The position numbers were made by a program, and so were the translations under genes. This document shows, piece after piece, positions 50,140 through 57,358 of a stretch of DNA of 64,000 bases (within the stretch, counting starts at the first letter, position 1; each line of letters opens with the position of its first letter). The stretch is from CALJXB01 sp965225935 (lineage in GTDB: Bacteria; Pseudomonadota; Alphaproteobacteria; Kiloniellales; JAKSDN01). The notes below the pieces were generated by a model, which saw only the letters and a list, made by a program, of their open reading frames with translations, made no database searches and was not told the DNA's origin. Location of the stretch: positions 186,001 through 250,000 of the forward strand of contig CBDDCC010000016.1 in the NCBI GenBank assembly GCA_965225935.1. Direction: 5' to 3'.

Positions 50140-51442
50140 GCGCGCGGCCGGCGCTCTCCCCTGACTCGGGACTCCGCGGGCTGCCCGCGAAGCCCCGTCC
50201 CTTGACGATGGCGTCGCGCCCCAGCTTGTCGCGCACCCGGTCGATGGCCTGCTCCACCCGCGAGTGCCGATCGCGGCCCGGATCCAGCAGGTTCGGCGGG
50301 TCGGCCTGGGCGCCCTCGCAGAGATCGATGACCCCGGCGCCGATCAGCCGGAAGCGGCGGCCGTCGGCCTCGCGCTTGAGGAGGGCCTGGGCGGCCTGGA
50401 AGATGCGCTCGGCGAGCTGGGTCGGGTCGGAGAGGCGCTGGCGCCGGGAGAGGATCTGGAAGTCGCTGGTCTTGAGCTTGAGGGTCACCGTGCGCCCGGC
50501 GAGGTCCGAGCGCTTGAGGCGCCTGGCCACGGTCTCGCAGAGCGGCCAGAGGGTCCGCGACAGGGCCTCGACGTCGCTCAGGTCGGTCTCGAAGGTGGTC
50601 TCGGCCGAGATGCTCTTGGTGGGCGCGTCCGGGTCGACCGCGCGGCGGTCCTCGCCCCGGGAGAAGTGGTAGAGGCGCTGGCCCATGGCGCCGTAGCGGG
50701 CGGTCAGTGCCGCCTCGTCGTAGGCCCAGAGGTCGCGCACCTTGAGGATGCCGTCGCGCGCCAGCGCCCGCTGCAGGGCCTTGCCGACGCCCCAGATGAT
50801 GCCGACCGGCCGCTCGGCCAGGAAGTCGCGGGCCTCGGCCCGGCCGATCACCGCGAAGCCCCGCGGCTTGTCCAGGTCCGAGGCGATCTTGGCCAGGAAC
50901 TTGTTGCAGCTGAGGCCGATCGAGACCGTCAGGTCGAAGGCCTGCTCGATCCTGAGGGCGAGCGCCGCGAGCGTGCGCGCGGGCGGCCCGCCGTGGAGCG
51001 CCTCGGTGCCCCGCAGGTCGAGGAAGGCCTCGTCGATGGAAAGCGGCTCCACCAGGGGCGTGATCTCCTGCATCAGGGTGCGGATGCGCTGGCCTGCCTC
51101 CTTGTACTTCGCCATGTTGGGGCGGATCACCACGGCGTCGGGACAGGCCTTCAGCGCCTTGAACATGGGCATGGCCGAGTGCACGCCGTAGAGCCGGGAC
51201 ACGTAGCAGGCCGCCGCCACGACCCCGCGGCGCCCGCCGCCGACGATCACCGGCCGGTCCCGGAGGCTCGGGTCGTCGCGCTTCTCCACGTTGGCGTAGA
51301 AGGCGTCGCAGTCGAGATGGGCGATGGCCAGGCCGCCCAGCTCCGGATGGCGGCGCAGGCGGGGGGAGTTGCAGTGGCGGCAGCGCCCCGTCTCCCGCGG
51401 GTCCGGGTTCTCGCTCAGGCAATCGAGGCAGAGGGCGTCCAT
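50084..51442 (-). CDS. dinB: DNA polymerase IV (DinB) with N-terminal zinc ribbon
   Basis: This 452-residue Y-family polymerase has an N-terminal zinc ribbon (Cys5, Cys8, Cys21, Cys24). The palm motif IAHLDCDAFYANVE, the catalytic SIDEAFLDL, the finger region GVHSAMPMF and the little-finger domain follow. It carries out error-prone synthesis across lesions. The zinc ribbon is usual in alphaproteobacterial DinB. The ATG at 51442 lies two bases after the ROK stop, so the two are probably coupled. The C-terminal ~30 residues are Ser/Ala-rich and overlap the eipB end. Confidence 0.93.
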   Translation of the reverse strand: MDALCLDCLSENPDPRETGRCRHCNSPRLRRHPELGGLAIAHLDCDAFYANVEKRDDPSLRDRPVIVGGGRRGVVAAACYVSRLYGVHSAMPMFKALKACPDAVVIRPNMAKYKEAGQRIRTLMQEITPLVEPLSIDEAFLDLRGTEALHGGPPARTLAALALRIEQAFDLTVSIGLSCNKFLAKIASDLDKPRGFAVIGRAEARDFLAERPVGIIWGVGKALQRALARDGILKVRDLWAYDEAALTARYGAMGQRLYHFSRGEDRRAVDPDAPTKSISAETTFETDLSDVEALSRTLWPLCETVARRLKRSDLAGRTVTLKLKTSDFQILSRRQRLSDPTQLAERIFQAAQALLKREADGRRFRLIGAGVIDLCEGAQADPPNLLDPGRDRHSRVEQAIDRVRDKLGRDAIVKGRGFAGSPRSPESGESAGRALSSSAPAGAKSPRAPRRS

Positions 51443-51444
51443 GA

Positions 51445-52368
51445 CTAGGGCCGCCCAGGCGGGGCGGCGGCGGGCCACAGCCAGGCGGCGCCCCGCACGC
51501 CGCTCGAATCGCCGTGCCGGGGCGGCCGGATGGGCGTGTCCACCTGGTCGCTGAAGACGTAGGCCGAGAGGCGCGCCGGCAGACCCCGGTAAAGCCGTTC
51601 GATCCGCGAGAGGCCGCCGCCGAGCACGATCACCTCGGGGTCCAGGACGTTGATGACGCTGGCCAGCGCCCGGGCGAGCCGGTCCTCGTAGCGCTCGAAG
51701 GTGGCGGCCGCCGCCGGCTCGCCCGCCTCGGCCCGGACCACCAGCTCTTCGGCCGGCAGCGCTTCGCCGCAGGCCCGCTCGTGGTCCCGGGCGAGGCCCG
51801 GCCCGGACAGGAAGACCTCGATGCAGCCCCGCTTGCCGCAGTAGCAGGCCGGGCCCTCGCGCTCCTCAGCGTCGGGCCAGGGCAGGGGATTGTGGCCCCA
51901 TTCGCCGGCAATGGCGTTGAGGCCGCGAATCGGCCGGCCGTCGACCACCAGGCCGCCGCCGACTCCGGTGCCCAGGATGACGCCGAAGACCAGCCCGGCC
52001 CCGGCGCCTGCCCCGTCCACGGCCTCGGAGAGGGCGAAGCAGTTGGCGTCGTTCTCGATCCTGACCGGACGCCCGAGGCGCTCCTCCAGGTCCCGGTCGA
52101 GCCGCTCGCCGATAATCCAGGTGGAGTTGGCGTTCTTGACCCGGCCTGTCGCCGGCGAGATGGCGCCGGGGATGCCGACTCCGACCGGGGTCCCGGGCCC
52201 GGCCCCGGCTTCGGCCGCCAGTTCCCCCACCAGCCCCGCGATCGCCTCCAGGGTCGCCGGGTAGCTGCCCCGCGGGCTGGCGATCCGGCGGCGCGCCAGG
52301 GCTTGGCCCCCGTCTTCGACGACGATGCCTTCGGTCTTGGTTCCGCCCAGGTCGATGCCGATTCGCAT
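51445..52368 (-). CDS. ROK-family sugar kinase
   Basis: This 307-residue ROK kinase begins MRIGIDLGGTKTEGIVV (phosphate loop), with the second nucleotide motif LGTGVGGGLV, the catalytic-region ENDANCFALSEA, and the zinc signature CYCGKRGCIE. The set fits fructokinase- or N-acetylglucosamine kinase-like enzymes; the sugar cannot be told. No DNA-binding domain is present, so it is a kinase rather than a repressor. The ATG at 52368 begins the conserved domain. dinB follows directly. Confidence 0.9.
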   Translation of the reverse strand: MRIGIDLGGTKTEGIVVEDGGQALARRRIASPRGSYPATLEAIAGLVGELAAEAGAGPGTPVGVGIPGAISPATGRVKNANSTWIIGERLDRDLEERLGRPVRIENDANCFALSEAVDGAGAGAGLVFGVILGTGVGGGLVVDGRPIRGLNAIAGEWGHNPLPWPDAEEREGPACYCGKRGCIEVFLSGPGLARDHERACGEALPAEELVVRAEAGEPAAAATFERYEDRLARALASVINVLDPEVIVLGGGLSRIERLYRGLPARLSAYVFSDQVDTPIRPPRHGDSSGVRGAAWLWPAAAPPGRP

Positions 52369-52428
52369 GCCCCAGTTCCCAGCCCGCATCCGCCCAGCCC
52401 CTAGGGTCTCCGGGTTTCCTAACAAATG

Positions 52429-52444
52429 CTAACGGATTATTAAC
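52429..52444. promoter_or_regulatory. Candidate CtrA box upstream of divK (7 of 8 core bases)
   Basis: CTAA-CGGATTA-TTAAC differs from TTAA-N7-TTAAC by one base. It lies about 134 bases before the divK ATG and 61 bases before the divergent ROK gene. divK is a known CtrA target in Caulobacter, which makes this location meaningful. Confidence 0.4.
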
Positions 52445-52577
52445 CTTGGGGGGGTAATGCTGGGGACAGTGATCTGCGTCGGCTTGGCGATGCCAGCCGT
52501 CCGCGGGCCGGTCGGATCGGGTACTTGGGCCGGCCCCGCGAGAGCGCGACGACCGCGTCGACTGAGGAGGAGCGCGC

Positions 52578-52997
52578 ATGGCTGAACCGAAGGTCTCGGG
52601 GCCTGCGGAAGTGAGCGGCAAGATGAACGGCGTAGCCAAGACGGTCCTCGTCGTCGAGGACAACGACCTCAACATGAAGCTGTTCCACGATCTGCTCGAG
52701 GCCCACGGCTACAACATCCTGCAGACCAAGGACGGCATGGAGGCGCTGCAGCTCGCCCGCCAGCACCGGCCGGACCTCATCCTGATGGACATCCAGCTGC
52801 CCGAGGTCTCGGGCCTGGAAGTCACCAAGTGGCTCAAGGAAGACGACAGCCTGAAGTCGATTCCCGTGGTCGCCGTCACCGCCTTCGCCATGAAGGGCGA
52901 CGAGGAGAAAATCCGCGAGGGCGGCTGCGAGGCCTATATCGCCAAGCCGATTTCCGTTACCAACTTCCTGCAGACCGTCGAGCGTTTCGTCAACTAG
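52578..52997 (+). CDS. divK: Single-domain response regulator DivK
   Basis: This 139-residue receiver protein has the acidic pocket VVEDND, the phospho-acceptor Asp71 in LILMDIQLPE, and the signalling Lys in AKPIS. It is DivK by sequence (MKLFHDLLEAHGYNILQTKDGMEAL) and by its pairing with pleD. A 16-residue N-terminal extension precedes the usual start; GAGGAGGAGC before the first ATG supports keeping it, though the internal ATG (MNGVAKTV) is possible. DivK controls cell-cycle kinases upstream of CtrA. pleD follows 17 bases later. Confidence 0.94.
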   Translation: MAEPKVSGPAEVSGKMNGVAKTVLVVEDNDLNMKLFHDLLEAHGYNILQTKDGMEALQLARQHRPDLILMDIQLPEVSGLEVTKWLKEDDSLKSIPVVAVTAFAMKGDEEKIREGGCEAYIAKPISVTNFLQTVERFVN

Positions 52998-53014
52998 AGG
53001 CCGGGAGCCCGTCG

Positions 53015-54430
53015 ATGACCGCCCGCATCCTCGTGGTCGACGACATACTGCCCAACGTCAAGCTGCTGGAAGCCAAGCTGACGGCCGAATACTTCGATGT
53101 CCTGACGGCAAGCGACGGTCCGACTGCGCTCGAGATCGCCGACGCGGAGAGCCCCGATCTCATCCTGCTCGACGTCATGATGCCGGGCATGGACGGCTTC
53201 GAAGTCTGCGAGAAGCTCAAGCTCAATCCCAAGACGCGCCACATCCCCGTGGTCATGGTGACGGCGCTCAGCGACGTGAACGACCGGGTGCGCGGCCTCA
53301 AGGCCGGCGCCGACGACTTCCTCAGCAAGCCCGTCAACGACATCGCCCTCTTCGCCCGCGTGCGCTCCCTGGCGCGCCTCAAGGTGATGATGGACGAGCT
53401 CCGGGTGCGCCAGCAGACCACCGGCGGCGAGGACCTCTTCGAGGAGGAGATGGGCGAGGATTCGACCTTCTCCGACGCGCGCGTCCTGGTGGTCGAGTCG
53501 AGCGAGTTCTTGGGCAAGAAGATCGCCGAGCACCTGGCCAGCGCCGACTGCCAGGTGGAGCGGGTGACCAGCGGCGACGAGGGCCTGACGCAGGGCCGCC
53601 AGGAACGCTATGACCTGATCATGGCGGGCCTGGACATCGGCGGCGAGGACGGCCTCAGGCTGTGCTCCCAGTTCCGCTCCCAGGAGGAGACCCGCCACGT
53701 CCCCATTCTGCTGGTGCTCGACGAGACCGATCTCGCCCAGCTCGCCAAGGGCCTCGACCTCGGCGTCACCGACTACCTGATCAAGCCCATCGACCGCAAC
53801 GAGCTGCTGGCCAGAGCCCGCACCCAGATCCGCCGCCGCCGCTATCACGACCAGCTCCGCGGGCTGCTCGAGAGCAGCGTGTCGATGGCCTACACCGATC
53901 CGCTGACCGGGGTCTACAACCGGCGCTACATGAAGGCGCACCTGGACCGCAAGATCATGGAGATCTCGGAGACGACCCAGCCGGTCTCGGTGCTCATGTG
54001 CGACCTCGACCATTTCAAGCGAATCAACGACACCCGCGGGCATCCCGCCGGCGACGCGGTGCTCAAGGAGATGGCCGAGCGGGTGCGCGACAATCTGCGC
54101 GACTTCGACATGGTGGCCCGCTACGGCGGCGAGGAGTTCGTGGTGGTCATGCCGGCCACGCCGGCCTCGGCGGCGCAGGCCGTCGCCGAGCGGCTCTGCA
54201 AGAGGGTCGGCAGCGATGCCTTCGTGGTCTCCGGCGAGGAGGACTCCCTTTCGGTCACGGTCTCGATCGGCGTCGCCTCGACCGGTGACCCCACTACCGA
54301 GGCCGACGACTTGCTGGCCCGGGCCGACGCGGCCCTCTACCAGGCCAAGCGCGACGGCCGCGACCGCGTGGTGGTGGCCGACGACGCGGCCGAAGGCGCC
54401 CTGCCGCAAGCCGCCGCGGGCGGCGCCTGA
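53015..54430 (+). CDS. pleD: PleD-type response regulator/diguanylate cyclase
   Basis: This 471-residue protein has two receiver domains followed by GGDEF. The first receiver has Asp53 in LILLDVMMPGMDG and Lys in LSKPV; the second lacks the phospho-acceptor (YDLIMAGLDIGGEDG has Gly there), as in the PleD adaptor domain. The cyclase has LTGVYNRRYM, LMCDLDHFKRINDTRGHPAG and RYGGEEF. An intact inhibitory site R-D-F-D precedes GGEEF by five residues. PleD makes c-di-GMP on phosphorylation and drives pole development. The C-terminal ~15 residues are Ala-rich. Confidence 0.95.
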   Translation: MTARILVVDDILPNVKLLEAKLTAEYFDVLTASDGPTALEIADAESPDLILLDVMMPGMDGFEVCEKLKLNPKTRHIPVVMVTALSDVNDRVRGLKAGADDFLSKPVNDIALFARVRSLARLKVMMDELRVRQQTTGGEDLFEEEMGEDSTFSDARVLVVESSEFLGKKIAEHLASADCQVERVTSGDEGLTQGRQERYDLIMAGLDIGGEDGLRLCSQFRSQEETRHVPILLVLDETDLAQLAKGLDLGVTDYLIKPIDRNELLARARTQIRRRRYHDQLRGLLESSVSMAYTDPLTGVYNRRYMKAHLDRKIMEISETTQPVSVLMCDLDHFKRINDTRGHPAGDAVLKEMAERVRDNLRDFDMVARYGGEEFVVVMPATPASAAQAVAERLCKRVGSDAFVVSGEEDSLSVTVSIGVASTGDPTTEADDLLARADAALYQAKRDGRDRVVVADDAAEGALPQAAAGGA

Positions 54431-54488
54431 CGACCCTTCGCCGCGGGCAGTGCCTGACGGCTGTCCGCCGCGCCGCCGGAAACGACCA

Positions 54489-54511
54489 ACGGCCGCCCCC
54501 GGGGCGGCCGT
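54489..54511 (+). terminator. Terminator after divK-pleD
   Basis: ACGGCCGCCCC (54489-54499) and GGGGCGGCCGT (54501-54511) are perfectly complementary 11-base arms, with CTTGCTTTC following. It lies between two convergent genes and may serve both. Confidence 0.7.
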
Positions 54512-54540
54512 CTTGCTTTCAGTGACAGCTAAGATTCGCC

Positions 54541-54566
54541 GATCAAGTTTCTGATATTACTTGATC
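54541..54566 (-). terminator. Hairpin spanning the rpmG stop codon
   Basis: GATCAAGT (54541-54548) and ACTTGATC (54559-54566) form a perfect 8-bp stem with a 10-base loop. The rpmG stop TAA (54559-54557) lies within it. No clear U-tract follows, so its role as terminator is tentative. Confidence 0.35.
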
Positions 54567-54724
54567 TTCGCTTCCTTGAACAGCACGTGCTTGCGGAGCA
54601 CCGGGTCGTACTTCTTGAGCGACAGCTTCTCGGTCATGGTCCGCGTGTTCTTCTTGGTCACGTAGTAGTAGCCGGTGCCTTCGCTGCTCACCAGCTTGAT
54701 CAGTTGCGTGGTCGGTTTCGCCAT
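54557..54724 (-). CDS. rpmG: 50S ribosomal protein L33
   Basis: This gene encodes 55 residues: MAKPTTQLIKLVSSEGTGYYYVTKKNTRTMTEKLSLKKYDPVLRKHVLFKEAKIK. This is the alphaproteobacterial form without the zinc-binding Cys pairs, so it does not depend on zinc. It is a single gene, convergent with pleD and upstream of no other ribosomal gene. Confidence 0.96.
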   Translation of the reverse strand: MAKPTTQLIKLVSSEGTGYYYVTKKNTRTMTEKLSLKKYDPVLRKHVLFKEAKIK

Positions 54725-54790
54725 TCGTCTGTCCTCGCCGCCCGGGCCATCGGCTGCTGCGCAGGGAACATAGCCTTGGGCGGCCTCAAG

Positions 54791-55564
54791 TCAAGCGTCT
54801 CGCCGCCGGCGCTTGGCCTGTGGGCCGTGAGGGACGACGGTGCGGAACTGGTGCTGCTCCGGGCCGCGCCAGGTGAAGCAGGGCGCGGGCGAGGCCGCGG
54901 CCCGCCCGGGCCAGCCTTCGGTCCCGATCCCGTGGTCGGCGAGATGTGGCCGCACCTCGTCCAGGACCACGGCATTGGCGTCGGCCAGCGGGACCTTGCC
55001 GCTGTCGCGGAGACGCACCCAGCCCAGGTCCTCGAGCTCGCCGTCGCCGCCCATGGCCGCCGCGTCCTCGCCCGGAAGCAGCGCGGCCGTGGGGCCGAGC
55101 ACCGCCATGAAGAAGCGCGAGTGGAAGCGCCGCTGGGAGTTGCGCGGCGTGATGGCCCGCGCGGTCAGCAGCAGGGCCTCGAAGGCGGGCGCCCGGCCGG
55201 CCTCGGCGTAGGCCCGCCACACCGGCGCCTCGCCGGGCCCGCCGGACGCCGTCTCGCATGGCTTCGCCGAGACCAGCAGCAGGCCGGTCTCCTCGTAGCA
55301 TTCCCGGAGGGCGGTGCGCGCGAAAGCCCTGAGGCCCCGCCGGGTCCTGCCGTCCAGTCCGGCGGGCGGCAAGGGAACGTCTTCCCGGAACCCCGAGGCG
55401 CGCCGGTCGGCCGTCTCCATCAACCCGCCGGGGAAGACGTAGGCGCCCGGGAAAGCGCGCGCCGAGCGGCGGCGGCGGCCGAGCAGGATCTCGGGGCCCG
55501 CGGGGCCCTGGCGGATCAGCAGGAGCCCGGCTGAATCGACGGGTCGGACGGCGTCGAGCGGCAC
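54791..55564 (-). CDS. NUDIX hydrolase
   Basis: This 257-residue protein has an extended NUDIX box: FPGGLMETAD, an insert, then TALRECYEETGLLL. The NSQRRFHSRFFMAVL segment fits the NUDT8/NUDT19 (CoA- or nucleotide-diphosphatase-like) group; the substrate is not predictable. The first codon is GTG with GAGG upstream, and the gene start lies within the 3' end of ctpA on the same strand (49-base overlap), so translation is probably coupled. rpmG lies 66 bases further. Confidence 0.85.
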   Translation of the reverse strand: MPLDAVRPVDSAGLLLIRQGPAGPEILLGRRRRSARAFPGAYVFPGGLMETADRRASGFREDVPLPPAGLDGRTRRGLRAFARTALRECYEETGLLLVSAKPCETASGGPGEAPVWRAYAEAGRAPAFEALLLTARAITPRNSQRRFHSRFFMAVLGPTAALLPGEDAAAMGGDGELEDLGWVRLRDSGKVPLADANAVVLDEVRPHLADHGIGTEGWPGRAAASPAPCFTWRGPEQHQFRTVVPHGPQAKRRRRDA

Positions 55565-57189
55565 GCGGCCTCGTTGTCCCCGATCAGGGCTTCCTGCTGG
55601 ACGGCGGCGGACTCCGGCGACTGGTGCAGCGCGCGGGCGTAGAGCGCCGCATTCTGCAGGATGGCGCGGGCCACCTCGAGGTCGATCTCGGGCTCGCCGT
55701 CGCGCCTGGGACAGCGCGCGCGGAAGGCCGCGATCTGGCTCGCGTCGGCGCCGGTCAGGGCGAAGTCCGGGCCCCGGCTCAGCGGGAACTCGCCGCGGCG
55801 CAGCCGGTTGAGCACGTCGGCCGAGCCCTCCACGTCGCCGCTGGTGCAGAGGTTCGGCAGCACGCCATAGGTGTTGAGGACGTAGCCCGAGGGCGCGCGG
55901 AAGTTGGCCCAGGTGAGCGTCAGCTCGCCCTCGTTGGGCAGGCGCAGAACCGTCTGGACCGTGCCCTTGCCGAAGGTGTTGGTGCCGATCAGGACGGCGC
56001 GGCCGGCGTCTTGCAGGGCGGCCGCCACGATCTCGGAGGCCGACGCCGAGCTGCCGTCGAGCAGCACCACGACCGGCAGGCCCTCGGCCAGGTCGTCGGA
56101 GGCCGCGTTGAAGTACTGGTGGCTGTCCGGATGGCGCCCGTGGGTTGAGACGATGCGGCCCTCGCTGACGAAGAGGTCGGCCACCTCCACGCCCTGGTCG
56201 AGCAGGCCGCCAGGGTTGCCCCGCAGGTCGAGGACGAAGCCCAGCAGCTTCTCCCCTAGGCCGTTCTGGGCTTCTTCGATCTTCTGGCGCACGCTCCGGG
56301 CGGTGCCCTGGTTGAAGTTCGAGACGTGCAGGTAGGCGATGTTGCCCTCGGCGCGGTACTCCACCGTCTGGGGCACCACCAGCTCCCGCGTCACCGTGAC
56401 CGGCAGTTCCTCGGCCGGATCGGACCTCCGGACCAGCAGGCGGACCTTGCTGCGGACGGGGCCGCGCAGGCGCCGCACAACCTCGCGCTGGGAGAGGCCG
56501 ACGGCGCTCGCCCCCTCGATCTCGGTGATCAGGTCATCGACCTGGAGGCCCGACCTTTCGGCCGGCGTCTTCTCCATGACCGAGAGGATCCGCACGCCCT
56601 CGTCGACCACGCGAATGCGCACGCCGATGCCGCCGAAGCCGTCCCGGCTGGCGCGGTTTTCCCTGGCCACCTCGCGGCCGGAGTAGCGCGAGAAGCGGTC
56701 GAGACGCCCGATGATGCCCTCGAAGGCCGCCTGATAGAGCGCTTCGCTGTCGCTCTCGGCGATGATCGGCGAGACGTCCCGCTCGATCTCCAGGGCTGAG
56801 GCTGTCAGCGCGCCCCAGCCGTCGATGTCGGTGATCTCGGGCCTGGGCAGGCGGCCGACGCTGTGGCCGTGGTAGTTGATGCTGATGTCGGTCTCGTTCT
56901 CTTCGATCTGAAACTCGGGGTCGAGGCTGGCCACGCTCTCGATCCCGGCCTCGGCCAGGTCCGCCGTCGGCACCTCCTCGATATAGATCTCGGAGATGTG
57001 CTCGTAGCTGTCGGTGAACAGCCGGACTGCGCTCGATCTGTCGTAGCCGTCCGGATCCTGGATCTCGCTGGCGATGCAGCCCGCCAGGACCAGCCCCAGG
57101 ATCAGCGTGGCTCCCCGCCGGACCGCCAAGCGGCCGGCCCGCGTCCTCAACTCAGTCAACCGTTCGCTTGCAATATTATTCTGCTTCAA
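55516..57189 (-). CDS. ctpA: S41 carboxyl-terminal processing peptidase, lipoprotein
   Basis: This 557-residue protein has a lipobox (LILGLVLAGC) in its N-terminus. A PDZ domain follows (GFGGIGVRIRVVDEGVRILSVMEKTPAERSGLQVDDLI). The peptidase S41 domain has the Ser/Lys dyad in GSSASASEIVAAAL and NTFGKGTVQT. C-terminal processing proteases act in the periplasm on lipoproteins and cell-wall enzymes. The start at 57189 is TTG (GGGAG upstream); another near-N-terminal codon is possible. The first ~100 residues after the lipobox are not recognised. Confidence 0.9.
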   Translation of the reverse strand: MKQNNIASERLTELRTRAGRLAVRRGATLILGLVLAGCIASEIQDPDGYDRSSAVRLFTDSYEHISEIYIEEVPTADLAEAGIESVASLDPEFQIEENETDISINYHGHSVGRLPRPEITDIDGWGALTASALEIERDVSPIIAESDSEALYQAAFEGIIGRLDRFSRYSGREVARENRASRDGFGGIGVRIRVVDEGVRILSVMEKTPAERSGLQVDDLITEIEGASAVGLSQREVVRRLRGPVRSKVRLLVRRSDPAEELPVTVTRELVVPQTVEYRAEGNIAYLHVSNFNQGTARSVRQKIEEAQNGLGEKLLGFVLDLRGNPGGLLDQGVEVADLFVSEGRIVSTHGRHPDSHQYFNAASDDLAEGLPVVVLLDGSSASASEIVAAALQDAGRAVLIGTNTFGKGTVQTVLRLPNEGELTLTWANFRAPSGYVLNTYGVLPNLCTSGDVEGSADVLNRLRRGEFPLSRGPDFALTGADASQIAAFRARCPRRDGEPEIDLEVARAILQNAALYARALHQSPESAAVQQEALIGDNEAACRSTPSDPSIQPGSC

Positions 57190-57358
57190 AGACTTGTCGC
57201 TCCCACTTCAGATCCCCTGCTCGGGAAAACGCCGGCGCCGCCGTCCAACTGCCGTTGCTTGGGCCCGATCCGGGAAATCTGGCAATCCAATAGTACAGCC
57301 TTTCGGGATCAACATCCCGTTAATTCAATCAATTACCTTAACACATGCTGGCGAAAGA

